DNA of 64,000 bases from Dechloromonas sp. HYN0024 (GTDB lineage Bacteria > Pseudomonadota > Gammaproteobacteria > Burkholderiales > Rhodocyclaceae): positions 2,736,001 to 2,800,000 of the forward strand of contig NZ_CP031842.1 of assembly GCF_003441615.1 (NCBI RefSeq). Direction: 5' to 3'. The notes under the pieces were generated by a model. The model was not told the DNA's origin, searched no databases, and was given only the letters and a program-made list of their open reading frames with translations. Position numbers and translations under genes: made by a program. Shown piece after piece: positions 1-8,464 of this stretch (the first letter of the stretch is position 1; each line of letters begins with the position of its first letter).

Positions 1-413
1 GCCTGACCGCGCAGCCAGCCGGATGGGATTAGCTTCGCATAGTGCTGCAGGTATTCCTCGAACAACGTGTGATACGTCGCCACCACCGGCAAGCCCAGCA
101 CCCGCCCGGCCTTCAGACCGGCGTAATGGGCAACAAAGGGGGTCTGCACATGAATCAGGTCGCAATCGCGCGCTGCCTCGAGTACGGCCCGGTGCATCGC
201 CTGCCAGCCCACCAGACGATCTTCGCGGTCACCCGGCACGGGCCGGCCGGCAACCCGAACGATGCCCGGCTCATCGGCTTCGTCACCGTAACGCGGCACC
301 ACCAGCCTGACCTCGACCCCGTGCGCCGACAAGGTTCGACGGAAGGTCTCGATCGAGGTCGAAACGCCATTGACGCGGGGAAAATACACGTCGGACACCA
401 TCAATACACGCAT
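1..413 (-). CDS. Glycosyltransferase, GT4-like (N-terminal part only)
   Basis: This is the first 137 codons of a glycosyltransferase whose remainder lies outside the window. The protein begins MRVLMVSDVYFPRVNGVST, the Rossmann start typical of GT-B enzymes of family 4, with a Gly-rich turn for donor binding, followed by a VRLVVPRYGDE strand and the segment HVQTPFVAHYAG, which is common in these enzymes. The expected role is transfer of a sugar from a nucleotide donor to a lipid or polysaccharide acceptor at the inner face of the membrane; the acceptor cannot be told. The start codon follows the stop of the upstream phosphatase gene by one base, so the two are translationally linked. The family call is firm; the specificity is unknown. 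Confidence 0.8.
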   Translation of the reverse strand, partial: MRVLMVSDVYFPRVNGVSTSIETFRRTLSAHGVEVRLVVPRYGDEADEPGIVRVAGRPVPGDREDRLVGWQAMHRAVLEAARDCDLIHVQTPFVAHYAGLKAGRVLGLPVVATYHTLFEEYLQHYAKLIPSGWLRGQ

Positions 414-414
414 C

Positions 415-1212
415 TCAGGCCTCTACAGTTTCGCCAATCGGTTCGACCACCGGCGCAGCCAGCAAGGCCACCGGCGGTGCTTCGCCCCAGGTGACCAGTT
501 CCAGCCGACCGTCGAAGTGCTCGACGATGGCCGTGCAGGAGTCGACCCAGTCGCCGCAATTTACATAGGTCAGGCCGTCGATCTCGCGGATCGTCGCCCA
601 GTGGATGTGGCCGCAGATGACGCCGTCCAGGCCGCGCTCCTTGGCATGATGGATAGCCGATTCTTCAAAATCAAAAATGAAAGTCAGGGCCGTCTTGACC
701 TTCCGCTTGGCGTAGCCGGCCAGCGACCAGTAGCCAGCAATACCGAGCTTGCGCCGCCCCCATGAGAGCAGCGTATTGATGCGGACCAGCAACTCGTAGG
801 CATGATCGCCGAGCACGGCCACCCAGCGATGATGACGCGTCACCTGATCAAACTGGTCGCCATGAATGAGCAGAAAGCGCCGGCCATCGGCCATTTCATG
901 CACCAGCTCATCGACCACCTCGACCTCGCCGAAGACAATGCCGCAGTATTCGCGCAACACCTCATCATGGTTACCCGGAATAAAGACAACACGGTCGCCA
1001 TGCCGGGCCCGGCGCAGCAGTTTCTGAACCACGGTGTTCTGGGCCTGCGACCAGTTGATGCTGCGACTCATCGCCCAGAAATCAACAATGTCACCAATCA
1101 GGAAAGTCTGATCGGCCGGATGGTCACGCAGAAAGTCGAGGAGTTTGTCCGCCTGGCACGCCCGCGTGCCAAGGTGGATGTCGGAGAGGAAGACGGATCG
1201 GACCTTGGGCAT
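415..1212 (-). CDS. LpxH-like metallophosphoesterase (UDP-2,3-diacylglucosamine diphosphatase family)
   Basis: A 265-residue calcineurin-like phosphoesterase. All metal-binding blocks are visible: DIHLG at 11-15, GDIVDFW at 40-46, GNHDE at 80-84, HGD at 117-119 and GHIH at 201-204. LpxH enzymes hydrolyse UDP-2,3-diacylglucosamine to lipid X in lipid A synthesis at the inner membrane. This protein is slightly longer than E. coli LpxH (240 residues) and belongs to the wider LpxH-like group, so it may be the true LpxH or a paralogue acting on another phosphodiester. Its stop lies one base before the glycosyltransferase start, which supports an envelope role. No strong ribosome binding site is seen before the ATG. 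Confidence 0.82.
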   Translation of the reverse strand: MPKVRSVFLSDIHLGTRACQADKLLDFLRDHPADQTFLIGDIVDFWAMSRSINWSQAQNTVVQKLLRRARHGDRVVFIPGNHDEVLREYCGIVFGEVEVVDELVHEMADGRRFLLIHGDQFDQVTRHHRWVAVLGDHAYELLVRINTLLSWGRRKLGIAGYWSLAGYAKRKVKTALTFIFDFEESAIHHAKERGLDGVICGHIHWATIREIDGLTYVNCGDWVDSCTAIVEHFDGRLELVTWGEAPPVALLAAPVVEPIGETVEA

Positions 1213-1297
1213 GGCCGCACGATACGACCATGCCGTGACCCGGAAATTACGGCCGGGTTAAGCTTTTGTTGCAGCCGTCAGCGCATCAGCAATCGGC

Positions 1298-2134
1298 TCA
1301 AGCTGCGCCGATTTTCGCATCAAGCCCGGCGAGGGGCGCATTGACGGCCTGCCAGCCGTCGCGGACGAGGGGCCGCAGATAGACCATGGCAAAGCCACCC
1401 AGCCCCCACAGACAGGCAATGCTGCGCCAGACCAGGGTATCGGGATAGCCCTGCCCGTCAAATGGCAGGCTGGCCACCGCGACAACGGCAATGCCGATGA
1501 GAATCCAGTGCGGGCGCACCGCCAGACCCCAGCGAAAATACCGGCTCAGGCGCAGGCCGACCCAGCCACCGGCCAGACCGATGATGGCCCCGGCCAGCAC
1601 ATCCACCGGCCAGTGGGCACCGACAGCGATGCGCGAAAAGGCGGCCAGAAGGGCGATGAGAACGATCGGCAGGGCGCGCCAGCCGAGCAGAGCCAGCCAG
1701 GCAACGACAAAGGAGAAGGCCGAGACGGTATGCCCCGAGGGAAAACTGTGCGCTGTCAGGCGGGCGCCAATAATGGTGATCTGGCTGGCATCGATTACCG
1801 CCGCGGGACGCGGCAGCGGCAGCCAGATCTTGAAACCACGGCTGATCATCCCGGCGATCAGCGCACCAAGCACCAGTGCCCAGAAGACACGCGGGTAGCG
1901 CAGGCAGAACGGGAGCATCAGGGCCAGTTGAAGGCGACCGTCGCCGAGCGTCGTCAAGGTTTCCCAGAACCAGGGCGGCAAGACCTGGCTGGCCGCCTGC
2001 GCCGGCACGAATCCACCATGCCAGTCACCCGTCTGGCCGAGCAGGATGAGCCCAAGAGCCGGTAACAGGAACAGCGCGAGCATGGCTGCATCGAACCAGC
2101 GGTTCGGCGCATGCAGTGGCTGATCGTTGGTCAC
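1298..2134 (-). CDS. PAP2-family membrane phosphatase
   Basis: A 278-residue polytopic membrane protein with the complete type 2 phosphatidic acid phosphatase signature: K102-x6-RP at 109-110, PSGHT at 132-136 and SR-x5-H at 167-174 followed by D178. These residues form the active site facing the periplasm. Family members dephosphorylate phosphatidate, undecaprenyl diphosphate or lipid A phosphates. Hydrophobic segments lie near residues 15-32, 70-95, 138-165 and 178-200, and further ones follow. The start overlaps the stop of the upstream ArnT-like gene by four bases (ATGA), so the two are co-translated. That pairing suggests recycling of a polyprenyl-phosphate carrier or modification of a lipid, but the substrate is not determined. 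Confidence 0.85.
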   Translation of the reverse strand: MTNDQPLHAPNRWFDAAMLALFLLPALGLILLGQTGDWHGGFVPAQAASQVLPPWFWETLTTLGDGRLQLALMLPFCLRYPRVFWALVLGALIAGMISRGFKIWLPLPRPAAVIDASQITIIGARLTAHSFPSGHTVSAFSFVVAWLALLGWRALPIVLIALLAAFSRIAVGAHWPVDVLAGAIIGLAGGWVGLRLSRYFRWGLAVRPHWILIGIAVVAVASLPFDGQGYPDTLVWRSIACLWGLGGFAMVYLRPLVRDGWQAVNAPLAGLDAKIGAA

Positions 2135-3756
2135 TTTTTCTGGGTCTCGACACGGGCCAGCGTCACAAAGCTGCGCTGATAGACGTCGTGAAGGATGAGG
2201 TTGGGCGGGAGCAGCGCCTGCACTTCATGCTTGCGGTCGGTGCGGGTAAATACCAACTGGCCGAGTTCAGGCACTCGGGTGGGCGTCGCCGCCTGCCGAT
2301 AGACACTGAAGCTGGGCATGATGATGCGCCAGGCGACCACCGTCGCGCCACTCTCTCTGGCAACTTGCGCGGCCTCTCGCACCGGCCCCTGAGTGACGCC
2401 GATAACGCGCGGCGCGACGACGAGGGCAACGGTCGTCGCCTGCAACAGTCCGGCGAGCACCAGTCCCTGCCAGACGGGCAAACGACGCCACAGGGCGATA
2501 GCGATAACGGCCAGTGCCAGCAGCGGCAACAACCAGCGGGCCTCGTCGGAAAAGGCGGCCAGCAGCCCCGACAGCAGCATCGTTTCGAATGGCCGGCTTA
2601 CCTTGCTGGCGGCGAACGCGAGAATTTCGGGCAGCGCAGCCAGCAGCAGGGCAAAGAGAACCATCGGGACAAAGGCCACCAGCCGCCGCTCGGCATTGAG
2701 CCGGTGGCGGGCCAGAAGGATGAACAGCGGGGTACAGCCGTAAAGCAGGTAGTGCGGCAACTGCGTACCGGAAAACGAGAAAAAGGCGAAGACGACGACG
2801 AACCAGACAATCAGGAAACGTTCGAATAGTGCTTCGCTATCGGCGTGCCGCAACTGACTGGCCACCTTGCCGACAATGGCCAGCAGCCAGCCGGTGAAGG
2901 GCAGCAGGATGAAGGGCATGACCGCGAAGTAATACCACCAGCGGCCACCGTGCCCCTCAAAGGTGTCGGCATAGCGGTTGATGTTGTGCTTGAGGTAGAA
3001 ACCGCGGAAGAAGGCGTCGCCCTGATCGAGATAGACCGCCACATGCCAGGGCACGACAATGACCAGAAAGAGCAGCCAGCCCGGCCAGAAAAAGACGGCC
3101 TTGAGCCACGGGCGCAGCGCACCGGCGGAAACAAAGAAAAGGCCGCTGATCAGCAAGGGAAAGAAGACAGCGACCGGCCCCTTGGCCAGGAAGCCGAGAC
3201 CGAGGGCGGCATAAACGCCAATCAGCAGGCGCCGACGTTCGGCCGTCCCCCGCCCTTCGCGGCAGGCGCAGAAATAGTCGTAGATGCCGAACATCGCCAT
3301 GGCAATGAGCAGATTGAGCAAGGCATCGGCAATTGCCGCCTTGGCGATGAAACCCACCACCAGCGACAGGGCCATGACCAGCGCCGCCGCCTGCGCCGTC
3401 ATCCGGTTGCCGTGGCGCAGACAAAAACGATAGAGCGCGAACATCCAGAGCATGGCAAAAATGATCGACGGCAGCCGGAAGCCGATTTCACTGACGCCCA
3501 GCACACTGACCGAAGCGGCCTGAGCCCAATAGATGAGAATCGGCTTGTCGTGACGCGGTGCGTCGTTGAGGGTCGGCGAAACGAGATTGCCGCGCGCCAT
3601 CATTTCCCGCGTGGCTTCGGAGAAGGCCCCTTCGTCGACATCGGTCAGCGGCAGGCTGTAGGCATTCAGGAAGAAGGCGAGAAAGATCGCCAGCAACAGG
3701 CTGAACGGCGACAGCAGAAAACGCTCGATTGAGAGTGGCAGGGATCGCAATTGCAT
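2131..3756 (-). CDS. ArnT-like glycosyltransferase (GT39/PMT fold)
   Basis: A 541-residue integral membrane glycosyltransferase of the PMT/ArnT superfamily. After the first membrane helix (residues 14-32) comes the acidic TDVDEGAFSEATREM motif (Asp39, Asp41, Glu42) in the first periplasmic loop, which is the expected catalytic region of these polyprenyl-phosphate-sugar dependent enzymes. About ten hydrophobic segments follow, then a soluble C-terminal region. ArnT transfers aminoarabinose to lipid A; related enzymes move other sugars to lipid or protein, so the exact activity is open. It is the first gene of a four-gene minus-strand run. The ATG has no ribosome binding site, and a perfect TATAAT lies six bases upstream (3763-3768), which raises the possibility of a leaderless message. 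Confidence 0.8.
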   Translation of the reverse strand: MQLRSLPLSIERFLLSPFSLLLAIFLAFFLNAYSLPLTDVDEGAFSEATREMMARGNLVSPTLNDAPRHDKPILIYWAQAASVSVLGVSEIGFRLPSIIFAMLWMFALYRFCLRHGNRMTAQAAALVMALSLVVGFIAKAAIADALLNLLIAMAMFGIYDYFCACREGRGTAERRRLLIGVYAALGLGFLAKGPVAVFFPLLISGLFFVSAGALRPWLKAVFFWPGWLLFLVIVVPWHVAVYLDQGDAFFRGFYLKHNINRYADTFEGHGGRWWYYFAVMPFILLPFTGWLLAIVGKVASQLRHADSEALFERFLIVWFVVVFAFFSFSGTQLPHYLLYGCTPLFILLARHRLNAERRLVAFVPMVLFALLLAALPEILAFAASKVSRPFETMLLSGLLAAFSDEARWLLPLLALAVIAIALWRRLPVWQGLVLAGLLQATTVALVVAPRVIGVTQGPVREAAQVARESGATVVAWRIIMPSFSVYRQAATPTRVPELGQLVFTRTDRKHEVQALLPPNLILHDVYQRSFVTLARVETQKK

Positions 3757-3810
3757 CGCGGCATTATAAAGCAGCCCGGCACCCCATTCCGGTGCGCCGA
3801 CACGCGTGGC

Positions 3811-3840
3811 TTGACGATACGACGCGCAAACGCCTAAATT
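3811..3840 (+). promoter_or_regulatory. Candidate sigma-70 promoter of purT
   Basis: TTGACG (3811-3816, 5 of 6 to the -35 consensus) and TAAATT (3835-3840, 4 of 6 to the -10 consensus) are separated by 18 bases and lie about 40 bases upstream of the purT ATG. Confidence 0.5.
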
Positions 3841-3877
3841 CGGGTGAATTCAGAACTCTTTCCTCCAAGGCAACCGC

Positions 3878-5077
3878 ATGCAAATCGGCACCCCGCTATC
3901 CCCCTCCGCGACCCGCGTCATGCTGCTTGGCGCCGGCGAACTCGGCAAGGAAGTGATCATTGCCCTGCAACGTCTGGGCGTCGAAGTGATCGCCGTCGAC
4001 CGCTATGAGAATGCCCCCGGCCATCAGGTAGGCCATCGCGCCCATGTCATTTCAATGACCGATGGTGCGGCATTGCGCCGTCTGGTTGAACAGGAAAGGC
4101 CGCATCTCATCGTCCCGGAAATCGAGGCCATCGCCACCGACATGCTGGTCGATATCGAAGCCGCCGGGCTGGCTGAAGTCATCCCGACGGCCCGCGCCGC
4201 CAAACTGACCATGAACCGGGAAGGCATCCGCCGGCTGGCCGCCGAGGAACTCGGCCTGCCCACCTCGCCCTATCAATTCGCCGATTCGCTGGGTGAACTG
4301 CGGGCCGCCATCGACCACGGCATCGGCTATCCGTGCATTGTCAAACCGACCATGTCGTCGTCAGGCAAGGGGCAGTCCCTGCTGCGCGGCCCGGATGATG
4401 TGCAGAAGGCCTGGGACTACGCAGCAAGCGGAGGCCGGGTCAATCAGGGCCGGGTCATCGTCGAAGGCTTCATCGACTTCGACTACGAAATAACCCTGCT
4501 CACCGTCCGCGCCCGCAATGCAGCCGGCGAAGTGGTGACTCACTTCTGCGAGCCGATCGGCCACATTCAAGTGGCCGGCGACTACGTCGAATCATGGCAG
4601 CCACAGGCGATGACACCGACGGCACTGGCCCGCGCCCAGGAAATCGCTGCCGCCGTAACCGGCAATCTCGGCGGGCGTGGGCTTTTTGGCGTAGAACTGT
4701 TCGTCAAGGGTGACATGGTCTGGTTTTCCGAAGTCAGCCCGCGCCCGCACGACACCGGACTGGTCACGCTGTGTTCGCAGCGTTTCTCAGAATTTGAGCT
4801 GCACGCCCGGGCCATCCTTGGCCTGCCCGTCGACACCGCCCTGCGCGAGCCCGGCGCCTCGGCCGTCATCTATGGCGGCATGGACGAAAAGGGGATTGCC
4901 TTCACCGGCATCGAAGAGGCGCTTGCCGTGCCACGCACCGACTTGCGCCTGTTCGGCAAACCAGAAGCATTCGCCAAGCGGCGCATGGGCGTTGCCGTCG
5001 CCAATGCCGGCACGACCGACCAGGCGAGGGCTGCTGCCAAGCTCGCCGCCAGCAAGGTGAGGCCGGTCAAAGCCTGA
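3878..5077 (+). CDS. purT: Formate-dependent phosphoribosylglycinamide formyltransferase
   Basis: A 399-residue ATP-grasp enzyme. PurT makes formyl-GAR from GAR, formate and ATP in the third step of purine synthesis, an alternative to folate-dependent PurN. The N-terminal Rossmann segment reads [12 protein letters not shown]. The central ATP-grasp region has [13 protein letters not shown] as the nucleotide loop and [12 protein letters not shown], and the metal-binding part has GVELFVKGD and [10 protein letters not shown]. Length matches E. coli PurT (392). Its start follows an AAGG-containing leader. It appears to be monocistronic: the next gene has its own regulatory palindrome. purC and the start of purH lie elsewhere in the window. 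Confidence 0.96.
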   Translation: MQIGTPLSPSATRVMLLGAGELGKEVIIALQRLGVEVIAVDRYENAPGHQVGHRAHVISMTDGAALRRLVEQERPHLIVPEIEAIATDMLVDIEAAGLAEVIPTARAAKLTMNREGIRRLAAEELGLPTSPYQFADSLGELRAAIDHGIGYPCIVKPTMSSSGKGQSLLRGPDDVQKAWDYAASGGRVNQGRVIVEGFIDFDYEITLLTVRARNAAGEVVTHFCEPIGHIQVAGDYVESWQPQAMTPTALARAQEIAAAVTGNLGGRGLFGVELFVKGDMVWFSEVSPRPHDTGLVTLCSQRFSEFELHARAILGLPVDTALREPGASAVIYGGMDEKGIAFTGIEEALAVPRTDLRLFGKPEAFAKRRMGVAVANAGTTDQARAAAKLAASKVRPVKA

Positions 5078-5122
5078 AAATTCAACGGAACTCACCCGAC
5101 CAGGGATGACTTGCGCGACAAT

Positions 5123-5160
5123 GTTGACTCACGTCAACAGCACTATCCTAAAAGTAATAT
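5123..5160 (+). promoter_or_regulatory. FNR/DNR-like palindrome and promoter upstream of the hemerythrin gene
   Basis: GTTGACTCACGTCAAC at 5123-5138 is a perfect 6+4+6 inverted repeat. It has the TTGAC-N4-GTCAA form expected for Crp/Fnr-superfamily regulators such as FNR, ANR and DNR (consensus TTGAT-N4-ATCAA). A TAATAT hexamer at 5155-5160 could be the -10, which places the palindrome centre about 36-42 bases before transcription start, as in class II activation. Confidence 0.5.
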
Positions 5161-5197
5161 CTACTCTCTAGATCGCAAAAATACCGGGGGAAACAGC

Positions 5198-5677
5198 ATG
5201 CCTATCATTTGGGAAGATCGACTTAATACCGGAATCGACGTCATCGACTCGCAGCACCAGCGCATCGTCGATTACATCAACGACCTGGAAATCGCCAAGA
5301 TGAAGGGTGACAAGCACATGGTCACCGACATCATCGAGCAACTGATTGACTACACCCAGTCGCATTTCGGCTTTGAGGAATCGATGCTCGAAGATGCCGG
5401 CTACAAGTTCCTCAAGCCGCACAAGAAGGTGCACGAACTGTTCATCAAGCGCGTCACCGAGTTCACCATGCGCGCCGCCAAGGGTGAGGATATTGCCGAT
5501 GAACTGCATTTGATGCTGTCCAAGTGGCTGATCAATCACATCGCCAGCGAAGACCGCGACTACGCCGATGCCGTCAAGAAGATGGTTGCCGATGGCGATG
5601 AGACAGCCAAGGCCGCCATCACGCAAACGGCCCGTCCGGGCTTCTTCGGTAGCATCTTCGGTCGCTTCTTCCGCTGA
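5198..5677 (+). CDS. Bacteriohemerythrin
   Basis: A 159-residue single-domain hemerythrin that binds O2 (or NO) at a non-heme di-iron site. All seven expected ligands are visible: His20, His56 and Glu60 in HFGFE, His75 and His79 in HKKVH, and His114 with Asp119 in HIASED. It begins MPIIWEDRLNTGIDVID, the usual start of bacterial hemerythrins. I chose the ATG at 5198 because it follows a GGGGGA ribosome binding site; an upstream in-frame ATG at 5111 would add 29 residues unlike the family. The last ~20 residues (GFFGSIFGRFFR) form a short amphipathic tail. The gene stands alone and may be controlled by an oxygen- or NO-sensing regulator through the palindrome at 5123. Confidence 0.95.
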   Translation: MPIIWEDRLNTGIDVIDSQHQRIVDYINDLEIAKMKGDKHMVTDIIEQLIDYTQSHFGFEESMLEDAGYKFLKPHKKVHELFIKRVTEFTMRAAKGEDIADELHLMLSKWLINHIASEDRDYADAVKKMVADGDETAKAAITQTARPGFFGSIFGRFFR

Positions 5678-5686
5678 TCAGTCAGA

Positions 5687-5744
5687 CGCCCCGTGACAGC
5701 GCGGGGCGCGCGCCATGACGATGTGATCTCCCGCCAAGGCGGGA
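5687..5744. repeat. Two hairpin-forming inverted repeats between hemerythrin and phoR
   Basis: CGCCCCG (5687-5693) pairs with CGGGGCG (5702-5708), and TCCCGCC (5729-5735) pairs with GGCGGGA (5738-5744). Neither is followed by a T run, so they are not classic intrinsic terminators, although they sit between two convergent genes where a transcription end is expected. Confidence 0.4.
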
Positions 5745-5766
5745 ATCGCGGCTCAATTTCCCACGT

Positions 5767-7059
5767 TTAAAGGCTGGCCACGCGGCTACCCGGAAACCTT
5801 GCGGCAAAGCGGCTGCCGACACCCGGTGCGCTCTTGATCTCAAGTTGGGCCTGGTGACGATTCAGCGAATGCTTGACGATAGCCAGGCCAAGGCCGGTAC
5901 CGCCGGCGTCGCGTGAGCGCCCACGATCCACCCGGTAAAAGCGCTCGGTCAAACGCGGAATGTGTTTGGCATCGATGCCGATCCCGGTATCCTCGACAGC
6001 AAACTCGGCCCCCTGCGGCGTCCGCTTCCACTCGATGCGCACCGTACCGCCGGCCGGCGTGTAGCGCACGGCATTAGCAACCAGATTCCCGAAAGCACTG
6101 ACCAGTTCGGGCTCGGAGCCACGCAGGTCGCACATCCCGTCGTTCTCGGCCAGGATGCGGTGACGGCCACCCGACAGGGCCTCGCCATCTCGCCGCAGCT
6201 TGTCGATCAGATTGCTCATGTCCACCACGTCGGTACACGGCGGCGGTGCCGACTCGATGGACGACAGGGTGAGCAGATCCTGGACAATCGACTCCATACG
6301 CTTGGACTGCTCGGCCATCAGGTCGAGATAGCGTTGCTGATCGGCCTTGTCGAGGTCGATTTCCTGCAAGGTTTCAAGAAAGCCGGCCAGCACGGTCAGC
6401 GGGGTACGCAGTTCATGCGAAACGTTGGCCACGAAATCGCGGCGCATCTGGTCGAGACGATCAGTCTGCGTCACATCCTTGATCTGCATGAGCCGGCGGT
6501 TGCCGGCATAGGGAACAATGTGGATGGAGAGGACACGATCCGAGCCACGATCCGAACGCAGGGTGAGGGGCCGTTCAAAGTCGCCACCGGTCAGGTAGGC
6601 GACAAACTCGGGCTGGCGTACCAGATTGACAATCGGCTGCCCGACATCGGTGCTCAAGGCAAGGCCCAACTGTTCTTCGGCCGTGGTGTTGCAATAGACG
6701 ATCTGCTGATTGAAATCGAGGGCAACGACACCGTCGGTCAGCGCCTGCAAGGCCGCAAAAAGACGGACGATCTGATCGTCACGCTCAGCGATCTGGCTAC
6801 GCAGTTCTTTCTCGTGCCGGTAAAGGCGGCCAAAAATCCCGTCCCAGGCCCCTTCACCTTCCAGGCCGGCATCGACTATCGGCTGGTATGACCAGCGATC
6901 AAGCCGGGCGAAGTTGCGAAAATGAAAGGCCATCTGCAGGCCGAGACCGCCACAGAAGACCAGCCAGCCGGCCCAGTGGGCGATGAAATGCCCGACCGGC
7001 AGGGCAATGACCATCGACAGCAAGGCCAGCAACAGGGCCCGAATCAGTTGCGATGACAC
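5767..7059 (-). CDS. phoR: Phosphate regulon sensor histidine kinase PhoR
   Basis: A 430-residue membrane histidine kinase. Two hydrophobic stretches at residues 5-45 anchor it with almost no periplasmic loop, as in PhoR. A PAS-like region covers about 95-200, followed by the phosphoacceptor block FVANVSHELRTPLTVLAGF (His215) and a catalytic ATPase domain with NLVANAVRYTPAGG (N box), VEDTGIGID and GGTGLGLAIVKH. PhoR phosphorylates PhoB when phosphate is scarce, under control of PstSCAB and PhoU. The start is GTG, five bases after the phoB stop, with GGAG inside the end of phoB as a possible ribosome binding site. It is the last gene of the pst-pho operon. Confidence 0.95.
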   Translation of the reverse strand: MSSQLIRALLLALLSMVIALPVGHFIAHWAGWLVFCGGLGLQMAFHFRNFARLDRWSYQPIVDAGLEGEGAWDGIFGRLYRHEKELRSQIAERDDQIVRLFAALQALTDGVVALDFNQQIVYCNTTAEEQLGLALSTDVGQPIVNLVRQPEFVAYLTGGDFERPLTLRSDRGSDRVLSIHIVPYAGNRRLMQIKDVTQTDRLDQMRRDFVANVSHELRTPLTVLAGFLETLQEIDLDKADQQRYLDLMAEQSKRMESIVQDLLTLSSIESAPPPCTDVVDMSNLIDKLRRDGEALSGGRHRILAENDGMCDLRGSEPELVSAFGNLVANAVRYTPAGGTVRIEWKRTPQGAEFAVEDTGIGIDAKHIPRLTERFYRVDRGRSRDAGGTGLGLAIVKHSLNRHQAQLEIKSAPGVGSRFAARFPGSRVASL

Positions 7060-7064
7060 GCCGT

Positions 7065-7751
7065 TCAGGCTCCCCGAAAGCGGTAGCCGGTACCGCGCAC
7101 GGTTTCGACCCGCTCGTGGTTGCCCGAGCCTTCGAGCGCGGCGCGCAGACGACGGATATGCACATCAACCGTGCGTTCCTCGATGAAGACATGGTCACCC
7201 CACACCTCATCCAGCAACTGGGCGCGGGTATAGACCCGCTCGGCGTGGGTCATGAAAAAGAAAAGCAGGCGAAACTCGGTTGGCCCCAGCTCGATCGGCT
7301 GACCACCTGCCATCACCCGATGGGTCGCCGGATTAAGGGCCAGCGTACCGATCTCGACTGCCTCGCCGGCCAGGTGCGGAGCCCGGCGGCGCAGCACGGC
7401 GCGGACCCGGGCGACCATTTCCTTGGGCGAGAAGGGCTTGGTGATGTAATCGTCGGCACCGGCTTCGAGTCCCTGAACCTTGTCTTCTTCATGGACACGG
7501 GCGGTCAACATGATGATCGGCAGCTCGCGCGTCCGCTCATCGGCACGGATTTTCTTGGCCAGCGCCACGCCCGACTGACCGGGCAACATCCAGTCGAGAA
7601 TGACCAGATCGGGCAGCGCAGCGCGGATCGCCGACTCGGCTTCCTCGGCGCTGCCGGCACGGACGACCAGAAAGCCGGCGTGCTTGAGATTGATGGTGAC
7701 GAGTTCCTGGATGGCTGGCTCGTCTTCAACGACCAGTATCGTCGGTGTCAC
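7065..7751 (-). CDS. phoB: Phosphate regulon response regulator PhoB
   Basis: A 228-residue OmpR/PhoB-family regulator. The receiver domain has VVEDE at 7-11, the phosphorylated Asp53 in VILDWMLPG, the switch Thr in MLTAR and Lys in YITKPF. The C-terminal winged helix contains IELGPTEFRLLFFFMTH and RTVDVHIRRLR, the DNA-recognition region that reads Pho boxes. The gene starts with GTG, whose GTGA overlaps the phoU stop, so translation is coupled. It probably acts on the Pho-box-like sites at 12328, 13048 and 13798. Confidence 0.97.
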   Translation of the reverse strand: MTPTILVVEDEPAIQELVTINLKHAGFLVVRAGSAEEAESAIRAALPDLVILDWMLPGQSGVALAKKIRADERTRELPIIMLTARVHEEDKVQGLEAGADDYITKPFSPKEMVARVRAVLRRRAPHLAGEAVEIGTLALNPATHRVMAGGQPIELGPTEFRLLFFFMTHAERVYTRAQLLDEVWGDHVFIEERTVDVHIRRLRAALEGSGNHERVETVRGTGYRFRGA

Positions 7752-8437
7752 TTGGCCAGCTCCTTGGTATGACGGATGTCACGCCCTTCGACGATATAGA
7801 CTACCTGCTCCGACACATTCTTGGCATGGTCGCCGATTCGTTCGATGGCGCGGGCGATCCAGATGATGTCGATGGAGGTGGTGATGGTGCGTGGGTCTTC
7901 CATCATGTGGGTGATCAACTGACGGATGATCGACTTGAATTCGGCATCGACATCGGTATCGGCCCGGATGACATCGGCCGCCTGCGGCGTATCGAGACGG
8001 GCGAAGGCGTCGAGGGCCTGGCGCACCATGGTCAGCGCAGCTTCCGCCAGATGGCGGATACCGACGCCGTACTGGCCGGGCAGATGACCGTTTTCGTAAA
8101 TGCGGCGAACGCCCTTGGCGATTTTCTTGGCTTCGTCGCCGGCCCGTTCAAGATCGGTGACGATCTTGCTGATGCCGAGGATGAGGCGCAGGTCGGAGGC
8201 GGTCGGCTGACGCTTGGCGATGATGTGGGCGCAGTCGTCGTCGATGGCTTTTTCGAGTTCATTGACCTTGCGGTCGGTCTCGACGATGGTCTTGACGCTG
8301 GCGATCTCACCCGTCGAGTAAGCCTCGATGGCGGCGGAAACCTGAGTTTCAACCAGTCCGCCCATCTGTAGCACGTGGGTGCGCAGGCGGCTGAGTTCTT
8401 CGTCGAACTGGCTGGACAGGTGTTGGCTTTCGTTCAT
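7748..8437 (-). CDS. phoU: Phosphate signalling protein PhoU
   Basis: A 229-residue all-helical protein made of two three-helix PhoU repeats. Each repeat carries the acidic metal-binding patch (around EKAIDDDCAH and DTDVDAEFKS). PhoU links the state of the PstSCAB transporter to PhoR and restrains Pho signalling when phosphate is plentiful. Two ATGs lie close together; I chose 8437 because GAGGA sits seven bases before it, whereas the ATG at 8443 is nearly on top of the ribosome binding site. It lies between pstB and phoB and overlaps phoB by GTGA. Confidence 0.96.
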   Translation of the reverse strand: MNESQHLSSQFDEELSRLRTHVLQMGGLVETQVSAAIEAYSTGEIASVKTIVETDRKVNELEKAIDDDCAHIIAKRQPTASDLRLILGISKIVTDLERAGDEAKKIAKGVRRIYENGHLPGQYGVGIRHLAEAALTMVRQALDAFARLDTPQAADVIRADTDVDAEFKSIIRQLITHMMEDPRTITTSIDIIWIARAIERIGDHAKNVSEQVVYIVEGRDIRHTKELAK

Positions 8438-8464
8438 TTTCATTTCCTCGATGGCGCTGTGCGC

